Source of the DNA: Enoplolaimus lenunculus
Taxonomy: Eukaryota > Nematoda > Enoplea > Enoplida > Thoracostomopsidae
Direction of reading: 5' to 3'
Length of the DNA: 64,000 nt
NCBI GenBank assembly: GCA_030248215.1
Contig: JASANG010003984.1
Location: 248,001 to 312,000, forward strand
In this document: in pieces, positions 42,101-57,100 of the stretch
Numbering within the stretch: the first letter of the stretch is position 1
How the letters are laid out: every line of letters begins with the position of its first letter
Notes under the pieces: model-generated
What the model saw: only the letters and a program-made list of their open reading frames with translations
What the model was told of the DNA's origin: nothing
Database searches by the model: none
Translations under genes and position numbers: made by a program

Positions 42101-45100
42101 AGTTGGTGAAAGATAGGTCGTGTAACTTTGGAACCAGCGAACCTGAGTTTCGAAATTTAACACATTGTTCGTGTTTGATTTGCCCTACTTCTGTGCTAAT
42201 TTTGAGATGTGCAATTGCAGATGTTCGCCAGTTTGAAAACTTATCGCTAACTGATGATAGATGCTATACGCATTTGAGAATATGGGCCCTGCGCTAACGT
42301 TCCGGCATTGGTTTCGGCAAAGCCTTGGGATTAGGTTTATGGTCTGTATAGTGTTTTGCAAAACCTAAGTCAAATCTGAACCGTAGCCTAGACCTGACGG
42401 CGCAAAAAGGGCCTCTAATCATTCTGGTTCTCAGGAATGCTGGAAACATTCTGGACCGGGTGGAGCATAAATTGACACAGCGGCCACCTTATATTCGCAC
42501 CCTCATTTAAAATAATTAATTTCTGACGATTTTTATTGAAAAAATTTAAGCTTAGCGTTATCGAATACGTCGTCCAGATTTATTCCAAAAACCTGAACGA
42601 TCACAAGGCAACTATCACACCAACATCAACCATATCAGCGCCGTGTTAACCCTTTTACTCACATAGTATACTATGAGCAATTAAATACAAGTAATATACG
42701 AGCAACACAGACACTGTGAGCAGTGTTTAACACAAGACGTGAGAGCCGCCTCGTGTTCGAGCGTCAAGCTCCTATAGCTAAGTGATCATGGTAAACACCT
42801 TTTATCCCAGAGACTGGGGATCGAATATTACGTAAAAATTACATCTCATATTAAAATTGAAAATATTCATGTGAGAAAGGGTTAACCTTATCATCCTAAT
42901 TCGAATCTAGAACTATTTTAGTAACCTTATAGGTAAACGATTTGAATAAACACAGATCAAATTGGCGATTGTGGTCAAAACTAACACTAATACTGTCGGC
43001 ACAGACTCCTGAATTGTCAAATTTAGCTGCTTAGAGGTAGAACGTACACGGTTACACTGTAAATTCCAATGAGTTGATTAATCAATTCAGTTAGCGAGTT
43101 GGTTATTTTGGAATTAATATCAGTAAACATTAGTTCGCTCTGAGTTGAGTTGATTCTAGCTATGAGTTAAGTTGACTCTAGATGAGTTGATTAATTAACT
43201 CAGAATGAATTGAATCAACTCAAACCTCTAAGTTCTGATAGTCTTAACTCAGACTGAGTGATTCAACTCATTCTGAATTAAAATCAACTCACTGAAATTT
43301 ACAGTGTAGCCAGTTTTGTCTACGCTGTAAAGAACCTCATTGAATGTCAATTTGTCATTCAAGTAGCTCAGAAAGACGCTATCCACAGGTCACGAAATTA
43401 TTAGCCGGAAACGGATCCGGAAAAACGTAGGGTGCTTCACAGGTTAGTTGAGTTGCGCACAAATCCGGCCAAGGCCCATGTATAGAACAGAGCCGAATCG
43501 TTTTCCGGAGGGGCTATAATACAGTCAGTTTAAGCTTTAGACTATTTGTGCTTAGGCTTAGGCTTAGGCTTAGGCTTAGGAATAGGCTCATCCATACGCT
43601 TAGGTTTAGGCTTAGGCTTAGGCTTAGGCTTAGGCTTAGAAATATGCTTATACTATCGTTCCGGCGCTGTTCTATACATGAGCCCCGGCCACTAAGTTGA
43701 TGTCAATTGCAAATATTGCAACTACGTTGCTATAATTAGCTTTATTGACAAAATAAATTTGAATAACATGGATGTACTTCATGAGCACTCAAACAAGGCT
43801 CCATGATCCGGATTCTGTTCCCATAAAAAATGTGACAAAAAATCATTCAAACGAGTCGAAGTTTAGCCTGACCTGCCAGGAACACAATTTTCACTAAAAT
43901 AGCCAAATATAACAAATTATGCTTGCGTGCATTACAATAAGCTAACATAAAGTAATAAGGCAACTCAAGTGAGTCTGCGACAATTCGTCACCCGACACCT
44001 TGTCGCCGAACAGTTTGTCTAAAACCTATGAATAGATCTAAATATAATTCCACACGTGATCCTAAGCCTAAGCCTAAGCATTATGATGAGCGACAAATTG
44101 TCGTCACACCCCACTTTCTAGGTGGGACTTAAGTCGCCGACTGTCTTTCTGGCAACAAAGTCGTCCAGTACACTTATTGAACAGAGTTTATTGCGTCGCT
44201 TGCAAGCAACTCTGGAACAGAGTTTAAATTTAAAATCAACAAATTTACAAAATTCAATTTTCAAATAGCGGCTAGACTTTACCCGCAAACAATTATGCCG
44301 TCAGATCCCAATAGGATCAGCTATACCTTAAACGAGTAATCGATTCACGGCAGGCATTATAAGCACAAAATATCGCATTATATTCAAGTTAAATTGTCTC
44401 CAAAGAAATATTGTCAAATTGCGGTGAAAGCACTGTAGTGACTCGAATAAGAGAGGAAGACTCATATTTATTAGGCCTGTACAGAGGATACGCCCCTGTT
44501 ATTCGGTTGCGGACTGTTATTTATTTTTAAACCGCCCTGCGCCATCCTTCGTTACTGATATATCTGACATCGCAACTGTCCATTGAATTAAACGTTTATT
44601 TGTCTTGTATCAAAAGCTTGAGCGATAATGCAAGGTGGTTATGCTTACGAATGTTCTTTTAAAACTTAAGTATGCTTTAAAGTTTTGAACTTAACTTTAT
44701 TTGGTCCTGGAGTCATTTATGCATTACAATTAGGGGATAATTGACAATATGTGCTCTAATTAGGGTTTAGGGACTGTATACGCTTTAAGGACTCTTATTG
44801 ACTCTATACGCTTCACGGACTCTTATTAAACATACGAACTTCTATTGATTGGGACTCAAAATGGAGACCCCCTCTTACTACACCCTCTTACTCGGAACAC
44901 TGTCAATTTATTTGAAAAACTGATAAAGGTTAAACAAAGCAACGTGTCATGAAGAACCACAAAACCTTACGGGAGGCCAGTACTAAAAAGGGCCTTAGGA
45001 CCCCTCTCTTCAAAGGACGGTCGCTGAAAATTTATTTTTAAGAAAAATCAAATTTTCGAATTTAATTTCAACCTCGTCGCTGAAAATTTATTTTTAAGAA

Positions 45101-48100
45101 AAATCAAATTTTCGAATTTAATTTCAACCTCACACTTGGCATGCGCACTGGTGGATCCGATCCAAGGCGGGGCCGGGCCACTATGGATCAAAACCAACAT
45201 TTTGTATTAAGGTTTAATAACACCGAACGGCATTGGGCTGCTCTGGATCGCTCCTCTCGTGAGTTTCTCCCAGCCACGAATCTACGGTTTTCTAGCAGTG
45301 GGGCGTCCGAGGTTCGATGTGTTTTCGAATACGAAAGATTATATAAGCATGCATGTCTTATTTGATACACACCAGCAAATTTACAGAGGGCGGAAAGCGT
45401 GCGCCCCCCCTGTCGCAACCTTTTTTGTCATAAGATGGTAACGTCCCTGCATTACAATTTTTCCTCTCACAAAAAAACGGGCAAATACATTGCATACAGT
45501 AAAAATTGCGTTTCATAACTTTTTGCAAGTCCACTCACCCATCAGAAAATTGTGGATCCGCCACTGCTTATACAGTACACTTCACTGACCGTGTCTACCG
45601 TTGTATTTTTATAATATTTTTAAGCAGGCGTGTGTACCACACCAACGCTCCAAAACCCAAACGTCAAAAATAATCATTTCAAGCGACAACCATCATGTTT
45701 ACCACAATGCCAAGCGCTCTGGGACGCGTTCCACGTGTCCCCATAACACGTCATGGAACCACCCTAATAATCCATACCAGATAATGATGCTAAAAAATAC
45801 CCACGGATGTGTTTGGTGGATGTTTAAAAATTGAAAACATCCTCTGGTATCAAACAAAAACTAAAGGCTCAACGAGCTTACGTTTAAATATACAGGAAAT
45901 TGCTGCGATATATAATTAAACTATTATCGATATACAGGTATCACGACAATTCGTCGCCTGACAACTCGCCGCCCGACAATGTGTAATCCACAATTTTAGC
46001 GATTCGACACAATTGGTCACTCATCATTATGCAAATAGGCTTAGGCTTAGGATTACGCTTACGATTATGCTTAGATTATACATATAGGTAGTAGGAAACT
46101 GCTGGGCGACCAGTTGTCGTACGACGAATTGTTGTAGATTGCTGTAAAAAAATATCTATCGATATAATTAAAGCTAGAATGCTCCACATACGTATTTTGG
46201 ACAAGTTTCTAGCATATGTTTATTTTTTCAGGCTAATATGTTTATTTTAGGTAATTTATTTGTGGTGGAAAGCAAAAAAATACAGTACGAGCCAACATTT
46301 TAACCTACTAGCGACTTAGGCTTAAAAAATATTGTACAACGAATTATTACGAGTCGTATTTGGATGCCGATCCGTGCCATCCCAAAATCCGTCGGTAACT
46401 AAGCGACTGGATATTTTGATCTGGTTTATTTTGTTCCACATTATAAATTAAAAATTATGCTTAAGCTCAGGTTTAGGCTTAGGAAAACGTTTACCAAACG
46501 TTTAGGCTTAGCTGAGGCATTTCCTAAACCTAAACATAACTTTCAGACAAAAGAACAACAATGAAGCAAACCTCGCGAACGAAGCCAGTTTGATACCAGA
46601 TGCAATTTAGGTATTAAATTCAGCGGAAACAATTAGTCTCGGTAGGTTCTAATAAAAAAGGGAAGGATGTTTAGGTCAACATAGACATCCCTATCACACA
46701 AGCCCAGTGTTCAGTGGATAATCACTCAGGCAAGAGTTTGCAACTGATTCTTCACTTCAATTGCAGGTTTAGGCACTGCATTGAAAATGCAGTGGTCAAG
46801 TTAAAACGCAACGCGAGCTGGCTACATTTTATACTATTCAAGAAACGTGTATATATTATGAAATTTTGTTTATAAACTAAAAATGCGATTCTTGGTAAAA
46901 TCAACTTACCAACTTTACAGCGAGAAAACTCAACCAACTGTTACCATTAAAAACTAATTCAAAATTAGTAATTTTTTCGTTCACTCATTGAGGGTTAGAA
47001 CCCCGAACACCCTGCAAGAGCGGTCAGTGTGACACAAAGACGTCCAGACCGACGTGTAGCTATGTGTACCGTTACTGTGTTGTACTTTGAACCTGAGTCA
47101 AAATTTATCATTTGCGTTAACGTCAAATTAAAAAAAATTTCAATAAATTTGTTTGAAACACAAAATTGAAATTTGTAAAATTACTTTTCAACCCCAAAAC
47201 AGGCGTCCACGCTGCAGTTGGACACGCAGCCTAAAAAGTGAGGGTCAGACTCCACCCACAGGCCCCCTGGTGGTTTACGCCTATGTGTACAAGAACCCTT
47301 ATCGTTTAAACTCGACGACAAATCGTGCAACTGAATCGCTTTAAGTTTAGTTCAACTTTACTCCAAAATAAGAAAAACATGAATTTAAATACTCTACCAG
47401 ACATCAGATAATAATGATACAGGCTCGTAGCCAGGTCACTAGGCTTGTTGGGGCTAAAAAAGTTTTCAGGAAGGGCATACATGGGCCTTTTTTGACTTAC
47501 AAACAAGGTTGAAAATTTTCCATGTGGCGACAAAATGTTTCCAAAAGGGCTGAGGCCCTCGGCCCCCTACGGGCCTGTAATGATACCATTTGCCAGTTAA
47601 TTAATACCATACCTGTAAGCGTGTTGCAAGTTCAAATTGGTTAATGTTTATTCTTTTATGTGTTTATTCTTCGGTCGTTCATTGGCAACTTTTTAACGCT
47701 GCTAGTTGTACTAGCAATTAATTAACGAAACCTAACCAGTAGGCTCAGCTGTCAAAATGGGGTTTGAGAATCTCTAGTCCCTTAACCAAAAAACATGATT
47801 TTGGATGTTTCAAAGGGAGTTAATACTCAAACCAATGTTTAGCTTATCGCTCACATAGCTCGCCAGGAGTTGTTCGCAGTTTTGAACGTCGGATGCGGAC
47901 GATCTAGCAACCGAATCAACGTTTGGAACAACCACAAACTTAAATTAATTCATTGGGACGTGTCAATTTGAATGATACAACGTTCCGCTCACCTTGGGAA
48001 TACTTCTTAAGTCAACTTATACTGGAACTCCTGATTGCGACTGGGGGCGGACCCGACGTGGAAGGGGGGGAGCGGGATAGCGTCCCACCATAAAATGGTT

Positions 48101-51100
48101 TGTGAAAAATGGTAAGATCCCAGGGCCGGAGCAGCCACCCCCTACCCACCATTTGGGGGGGGCATCCCTAAAAGGGCCCCCACCCTAACCGGTTGAAACA
48201 AAAACCGTCTCAGTTTTAAAATGCATCTGTCTTCTCGCTCGCTTCGCTCGCGAGTTCGGGGGCCCCCACCCTGGAATTTGGGAGCAGCCCCCACTTCTGC
48301 CTGCTCCGGCACTGTAAGATCCCTTACATCACAAATTGTTACCTTTGCGCTGTTCATGAAATTTCGTTTAGATCTGTACTGTCTGCTGTTAGTATACTTT
48401 TATGGCCCCTAAGCCTATAACTAAGCATTAGCCTATGTCTAAGCAAACCTTTTTCACTCTCCAGGGCGCACCGCACGCTGGTACAGTGTGTTTCACGTCA
48501 ATTGTGCCAAGTTGCACACTCTTGTCTATAAGATTGATCATCCATTCTTGGTCTCGTAGTTAAAACCCCAAAAATTTCCAATTTTCCAAACCATTTCCCG
48601 TTGTTTCAAATCATTATTATGTGGAAAGACAAACTCTATTCAGCTGGAATCATCAATGAGAATCTTATACCATCAATATTCGATTTCCGTTTTCGTATGA
48701 AACTAAATCATCGAACAACAATTATTATTATTATTATTATTATTATTCTTGAAATTTTAAACGATCGGGACAGGAAAAAACAGATAAATGGGAAAATCAA
48801 AGACGCAAAGAGTCTTTATGAAGCCTTTTGAATGGAAACCAATCGTACGCCACCCAAAACGATATAAAAAAAGTTTAATAATCTAAAACCGATGACATAG
48901 CTACACTCGAAAAAAATGAGTAGACGTAAAAAGCATATTTAGCCTCCAGCAAATGATAGACGGCCCAGAGTGCGCAGTCGGCTGGTGGAGCGGTCTGTAG
49001 CTTAGTAATTTTTGTCTAGTGTGTCTGCTAATAAATGGGTCTAGCGCTATGCCCAGTTGGTGTGATAGGTGCTGTGAACTTTGATTGCAGTTTTATATAA
49101 TTTGTTTGAGCAACAACTGGAAAACTGAGCAATTTCAATTCATTCGCTCAGAAGTGCGACAGCTTAAACTTGCTAGTATTCTGAGGACCAGGGATGTACT
49201 GGTCCTACGGCCCATCGGGCTAATTGTAGGCGGTCAGTTGGAATTTGGGCCATTCAACAAAATAGGAAAATTTAACGGTTTAGTGATGTATCCCTGCCGG
49301 TTAGGTCAATATTCCACGGTTGGTTTTTAGTATCAGTTCGACCCTCGTAATAAAGTCTATCCAGAAAATCCTATCGCTAACTAGGGCTTGCGTTTAAGAC
49401 CCGATCCAAGCAGAAGATTAGGATTTAGAATAGAATCTTTAAGACGGCATATTCTTTTGTGTTTTGGAAGCTAGAAATTTCATAACTTTTTAAAGTTGAA
49501 GCCATATTTCTTTGACAAATGCTTCCACCACGAAACATTTCGTTCGACCAAATGGCAACACTGTCAATCATACAGACCCACTATTGTTCTCTAAAAGATT
49601 AAACTAATTTGATTTAAGCTTAAGGCAATCCAGCAGTATTAACTAACTTTCTAGATTAACTTTACTAACAGGTAGGTTTACGCTTAGACTCATTTGAAAT
49701 ATTACATATTTTCAGTTTAAGCTAAACTTAATGAACTCTTAGATACACATAATTTCTGTGCTGCACATGTTACTTAAACTAAAAATAAGTTTACTTAAAC
49801 TCGTGTTAAAATTAAAAACACATTAGTTTAAGTAAAACTTAAAATTCTAGTTTAGTTAGTCAGTCCATCCATTTAAGTTTTAACTAATAATCAAGTATAA
49901 TTCAGCTATAATTTAAGTTTAAGGTTTTAGAGAGTAAAACGGCGCACTACGAGTTTAGCCCCGCCTCACCAAATGCAGTAATTGGACCGGGCCAGAATTT
50001 AAAATTAAGCTTTTTTAAACAAAAAAAGCCACCAAAAAACGTTCATCCACGTCCAGAAACGGTCCTGTCCCCAATCTGGTGCGTACAAATGAAAAACCCA
50101 AAACCTACGAAAAATTTGAGCTTAAACTTATGCAGCATCCGCACGCCCGTTATATTGCCTCAGCCTTAGCAATGGCCAAAAAAATTACGATGAAACCAGG
50201 ATGCAATCGGAATTCGTTTTCCGATTAAAATTCCGATTCCGAATCCGATTGCACAATCGATCGGAATCGGAATTTCCACATTTTAATTTTATGCCTACTT
50301 GTTGTGATATGTTGTATAAATATTCTGCATCACTTATGTACTAAATTGCTTTCGACATGTTAAGTATCAATACCTGATTGCAGTTTAGCTTTACAGAGCC
50401 AAAAATTATTGCCAATTTGTTCATGCGACGTCTTTGAGAATTGTTGCCAGCCATCCGACTTTTTAAATCAATATTATACTTTGTTAATACAAATTATCCG
50501 CAAAGCCACAAATTTTGTAGTTCCGATTCCGCTACAAATTTACTGTTCCGATTCCGATTCCGGTATAATCCAGTTCCGCTTTGCACCCTGGGTGAAACAC
50601 ACGACAAAGCGAAGCTAAAGCTTATCTATGGAGGGCGAAACAAATTATTTTCAGCGAGGTTGAGCGCTATAGTCCGTGTCAGCGTCAAACTACGGTCTCG
50701 CAAGCTTAACCAATGCTCATCAGCATAACAATTTAGTTCTTAATCGACCATAATATGGTTTTTCTCACAAATGAAAAGTGACAGAAGTTGCAAAAATATA
50801 CGCAGATTTAGGAAGCTAATCGTACGGTGTACTGAGAATGGAACACAGTGTTGTTCACTTTTTGATAAGTTTCCATCTAAATTCGATAAATCGGCTTTCG
50901 AGTTACAGGTCGCACTATTTTGGGTACTGGTTTGTTCCCTTATAAGAGTCCCCCCCGCAAACATAATAAACGTATCCCCCGAAACACCTCGGCTGGAGGA
51001 GGGCCCCCAGTTCAAAAATGTGTAAACAACAGACGACAAAATCAATTTCAACAGCTCCATTGAAATCGAATGTCAAGTTTAATGGAATATGAATACAAAT

Positions 51101-54100
51101 ACTTTAAAATCTGGAGGGCACTAGCGGATCCACAAGGTGGGGGGTGGGTCGGTGGCGCATGCCCCCCGTCACAAAATGTTTTTATAATTAAACGGTAACA
51201 ATTATTCGGTCAGAAAATTGGCACAATATATAGCATACAGTAAAAATTGCGTTTTATAACATTTGCCAGAGTCCCGGGCACCGTGAGAATCTTCTGACCT
51301 GCTTGAGGTTTAGCTTTCAGGCCAGCTACCCGCAGCTGGAGCGGCAGCTATTTTAGAATACTTAGCTAATGCCCGGCCATTTAGTATTAACATTTAATGT
51401 TAACGATGATTATGAGTTAAATATATGGTTTCTTTCATATAACTCAATACAGAACTACAATATTAACAGGATATATAAGCGTGCGCAATGTCACAGTTAC
51501 ACCTTCTCAACGAAACCGGAAAACTTGGTATTGTAGTACTATTCAACATGTACAGATTTGAGCTGGTATTCTGAAACGCGTATAGCATTTATCACCGGCT
51601 AGCGATAGTTAATCAAACTGACGAACTTTTACAATTGCCGAACTCAAAATTGGCATATTAGTAGTAGGGCACCATGTCCAAAAACTCTGCCTAACTTCGA
51701 ATCTCTACGGTAACAATGACCTATCACCAACCAATGATACATGTTGCATACACATCTGCAATTACGCGACTTGAAACGAAACCTACGATTAGATTTAAAT
51801 TTAACCTTTCTTGACCATAGAATATAACTAGTAGCCAACTTTACGCAATGCGCAAAAGTTAGCGAACACACAACAGTCTACATCGTAAGTTTCTTTTCGC
51901 AGAACAATCACGTTTTTGTTGCAAGAAAATATTGTAAACAAAACAATGTTGCAAAGTTGCGTCCAAATTACGTATGTGAAGCATTCCAACTTTAATTATA
52001 TGGGCAATGAGCACAAACTGTGTACGCAAAATAATACCCAATGCGCTTAACAACTACTTATCCAGCGCAATATAACCAACCACAAGAGATAAAGTGATCG
52101 TTAGGATCGCTTACTGATGGTAAACGACTACCAACTAAGAAATCTGGTATTGCCAGATAACACGCGGTAATTGAACCTAAGTTTACTGCGATATTAATGT
52201 TAATTAATTTATTAGTTAACATTTTTGTACTTAACGCCGTACTAAATAATAGGCTGCTTTGCGATTGTGAGCAAATTATAAGTGCCGGATCGGGTTAGGG
52301 TGCCCCTCCCAAAATTTCGGGGTGCAGGCCCCTTGCGATAAAAAATTTTACAATTTTTTGTTTTAAATTTTGTTAGGGAGGGACCCCTTTTAGGGATGAA
52401 CCGCCCCCCCTAAATGGAGGGTATAAGGGTGGCTACTTCGGCTTTGTTTATAAAATCGGTACATTAAAGATTGCACCAATAAAATCATGGGCAAATATTT
52501 TTGGGCAAATATTCCACAACAGATAGAAAATTTCGCAGCAACAAAAACTCGCTAAAATAGCAATTTATACCCCCCTCGTCAAACGATTTCCAGTTGCAGT
52601 AAAAACAGTTTGGCCTATGTTACTTTCAGAGGCGTTTTATATCCTAGCTAAAGTACCATAGAACAAGCATAGGCTTTAGACTATTTTTGCTTAAACTTAG
52701 TTTAAGACTTATCTTAATGTTCAGAGGCTTAAAGCTTAGGCTTTAGAACATATACTTTATCTACGTTTTACACTCTTTAAAGTAACATATGGAATAGAGC
52801 AAGCATAACCTTTAGACTATTTTTGCTTAAATTTAGTATCAGCTTTAATGCTGAGAGGCTTAAGCTTAGGCTTTAGAAAACATACTTTATCTACGTTTTA
52901 TACCCTTTAAAGCAACATATTAGCCAACGTTTTCATCGATCTGATAGAATATTTAACATTTTCACGCCAAAATCCCTTCAAACTTACAATTTCTCGTAAG
53001 ATTGGAATTGCAGAAGCCGGACATTCGTAACATCGATATCGAGTTTGTAGCTGTGACGTCGTTATGATAGCTGACATATTAACGTTAGTGTTAAGATTAA
53101 GAATTTCACATTATTTTTAGAAAATTTACTATTATTAACGTCTAAATGTTGCATGCTGAAATTTTTTGCGACTTTCAAAATAACCTAAACGATCAGGGTG
53201 AAGCCTGCGTTAGAATTCACCGGAACCAAGACATGAAAAAATGCCGACACCAGAATTGGAACGCGAATTCCGGTTGCAGCCGGCAAGCGACAACGTGTGG
53301 CTCAAAAATTACTGAATGCTCGCCCAACCCTTTACCATGTCCCGAATCTCAAATAACATACAATTGCTTCCTCCATGATGGACAACTCCTGGTCCCGCGA
53401 GGTTGGCTGCGATTTCGATCCTTTCCGGGCACCGGTACAACTCGAAATCAGTGGCTCGTTCAAGCTGAAAATCGACCTCCGGCTTTGGTAAATTTTTTGT
53501 CACAATTTGTACCCAAATTCAGCGGCTCAAATTTGACGTATTTTATAAAAGTTGAATCGTTCAACTTGTAGTTTTTTGTCAATTTGGCAAAATTTTCAAA
53601 GTCTACAAATTGATATGAAATTTGTCAAAACGCTACGATCAAAACAATGTTTCGACCACAGTTGATAACTTATTGTTAAAATTCAACTGAGTTGGCGTAA
53701 TTTTAGCGTATATACTTGATTTTTCGTCACCAACAGCGACAGTTTCGTTGGTCTCGCAAAGTTTGTCGACTCCATGTTCCAGTTCCGGTTGTGGCAGATA
53801 TTGTCGATTTCCTGCTCCGGTTCCAGTTGTGGCAAATTTTTTGCCGACTCCATGTTCCGGTTTCGGTTGTAGCAAATTTGTTGTATTCCTTCTCCGGTTC
53901 CAGTTTTTTACACCTCCGGTTGTACCCTACTTTCGATAGCATGTTTTACAACTTACGTTATAGTTGAAAATCTATAGCGATGCTGGTTAGCTGACTTTAA
54001 CTGTAATTGACTACAATATTAACTGCCAAAAAACACAACAACGAGCGATGCTGGTTAGCTGACTTTAACTGTAATTGACTACAATATTAACTGCCAAAAA

Positions 54101-57100
54101 ACACAACAACGAACTAGCTACCTTGTGTTAAAATAAACTTCAGTCTACAAAATATATTTATATGTTTGATATTGACGAACATATACTTAAAATATTTATT
54201 ACAGTGCAACTGAAGAATAATTGCAATAAAGTGCAAACACTTCAGAACGACTGCGATTCGCTGCAATTTGTGCAGTAGCGGCCTTACGTCGGGTGTAAAA
54301 GGTTGGCGGCACGTTAAAAGATATCTAATTTTCACACCGTTGTCGCCCAACACTGTACTAAAGCCTTTGAACAAATCTAAGCATAACCCGAACCGTAACC
54401 CTTGAGCATAAGCTCTAATCCTAAATATAATAGTGACCAACAAATTGTGGAGTCAATAAAATTTCTGAATTTATAAGTTGTCGGGCGACGAATTGTAGTG
54501 ATACCATTTTCAAACCATCATTTTTCTCTTATTCTCTAGAAAATACATTACGGGTTTCACGTGTTCAATTTCGAACACAAATTCAACTTACGCGTTTGAT
54601 TCCAACGTAACAAAATGTCCCACATTCAAATTGGCTGCTGCTCACACTGAAAAAACGCCTGAAATGCGGGCTTTTAAAATAGAATTTGCAAATTGCGAAC
54701 GATGAATGTTCAACAACGAAACGTCTCCAAACAACGAAAATAATTCGGATTGAGCCTAGGGCTGCAGTCCCATAGCCAAGGGCCACAGTCCGCTAGCCAA
54801 GAGACACAGTCCCATAGCCAAAAGCCACAGTCCCATAGCCAAGGGCCACAGTCCCATAGCCAAGGGCCACAGTCCCATAGCCAAGGGCCACAGTCCCATA
54901 GCCAAGGGCGACAGTCCCATAGCCAAGGGCCACAGTCCCATAGCCAAGGGCCACAGTCCCATAGACAAGGGCCACAGTCCCATAGCCAAGGGCCACAGTC
55001 CCAGAGCCAAGGGCCATAGCCAAGGGCCACAGTCCCAAAACCAAGGGCCACAGTCCCATAGCCAAGGGCCACAGTCCCATAGCCAAGGGCCACAGTCCCA
55101 TAGCCAAGGGCCACAGTCCCATAGCCAAGGGCCACAGTCCCATAGACAAGGGCCACAGTCCCATAGCCAAGGGCCACAGTCCCATAGCCAAGGGCCACAG
55201 TCCCATAGCCAAGGGCCACAGTCCCATAGCCAAGGGCCACAGTCCCATAGCCAAGGGCCACAGTCCCATAGCCAAGGGCCACAGTCCCAAAACCAAGGGC
55301 CACAGTCCCATAGCCAAGGGCCACAGTCCCATAGCCAAGGGCCACAGTCCCATAGCCAAGGGCCACAGTCCCATAGACAAGAGCCACAGTCCGATAGCCA
55401 ACGGCCGCAGTCCCATAGCCAAGGGCCACAGTCCCATAGCCAAGCGGATGCAGAATGTACCCTGGCATTGGAAAATATAAAAGTTACTCAACATATAAAG
55501 AACAATACTGTTATCCTAACAAATCAGCAGAATTTATGATAAATCTTTCTATAACAACCATCTCATTAGTGCTATCCAATTTTAGCGGTTCAATGTGTAA
55601 CGTGGTAACAACACTAATAATCATAAGAAGTAAACGCTTTGAAACATCTCGAGGGTGACCTAAACAATCTTTAGGCTCACAACTCTACGAGAACGAGGGG
55701 GCAGGCGTCCCCCCACACAAACAACGGCGCTGCCTCCGTGGCAGAAAATTTATTTAATTGTATTAAAAGATTCGTATGGTAGGAAAATTTTCGTTGGCCT
55801 TTCTGGAAACCTTGACTCTTCGACTAAGAATTCCTAGATGTGGGTGTAAGCATGTGATAAATGCTTGTCCGTTATGTGTACATGCAATAACAGTGCAGTG
55901 CACCTTTATGTATGCAAGTCGGCATCATACGGTCGACAACGCGCATTGGTAAAAAATTTTGCGTTTCCGGGGCAAAACATGAACTTGGCCAAGTAGGCTT
56001 AGAAACTATAAAATTTCATAGCTAACTTCAGCTATATTTCATTTATATAGAATTCCAGTAACTAATCGCTACCCACCGAAAAATTTTGTATCCGACACAT
56101 TGGGCCAATGTATAGAACAGGGCTGGAACAGTAGTAAAGCATATTCCCAATGCTAACCTATTAAGCCTGAGGAGTACAAATGAGCTTCTACTTAAGCCCA
56201 AGCAAAAAAATAGTTTAAAGCTTAAGCTTTTCAGCAATCCCGCACAAAAACGTTCCTCTGCTGATCTTTACATGAGCCCGACAGTGGAACTTGAAATAAA
56301 CTATATTAATGGTTAATAAGCTGTTAAACGATTTAGCCAAGTTATTCAGAAGGAGGGTCACATCTTATCAAAATTTTGAAACCCGGTTCATATGTTACCA
56401 AATGGAGAGTTGCTAACTCCATGGTCAAAAATTACAACATAGGGTTTAACCCCAAAACGCCCCCCTGGCAGATCAAATGAGAGTCACTTAGTCCTAGACC
56501 ATCCAACGCAAACCAACACCAAAATGTTGTATTAATGATTTAGTCACTAAAACGGCGTCCAGGTTCTCGCTCGCGTTGCTCGCGGCCGTTTTTTCACTAC
56601 TACGTACGACTCGGCCTTTTCTGAATCCGCCTCTGGAAACACCCACCGCGGATTCGCCTATGGCTCGTGCTGCTTAGAGAATATCAACGTTTAGTTTCAA
56701 ACGCCAAACCCGACCAAAAATAAGACGTAAACCTAATTATTAGGTTCGCTAAAAACGGCTCAAAGTAAACTAGACGCACACATCGCAGATAAATACTTAA
56801 CCTACTGTTGCAAAACTTATTTTCTAAGCTCTCAACGGATTATTTCTTAAATTACCGGTTACTAATAAATTACATAGCTACACAAATTACAAAAAAATAA
56901 AAACAATAATATTGAAAGTAAAAAATAAAACAAATATAGTAGCAAAACTAGAAAAATCAGGTCAAAAACTCAAATTCATTAGGGCAATTAATTAATGTAA
57001 TGCATCGTCAAACTCCTTTGAATACACTGAACCGTTTGGCTGCAGATAATAATATATACCGGTCGTAGTGGTACTACATGTATTGAGCGAAGTTCCGATT

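Noticed and set aside
53146-53571. 141-codon plus-strand frame with several cysteines
   Set aside because: No recognisable domain, no repeat of the motif elsewhere, no splice or start context, and opposite strand to the host gene inside its large intron.
54710-55494. Open frames of 233-252 codons with GYGTVAL or LWPLAMG heptads
   Set aside because: A 21-bp satellite gives seven-residue repeats in several frames at once. No gene signals.
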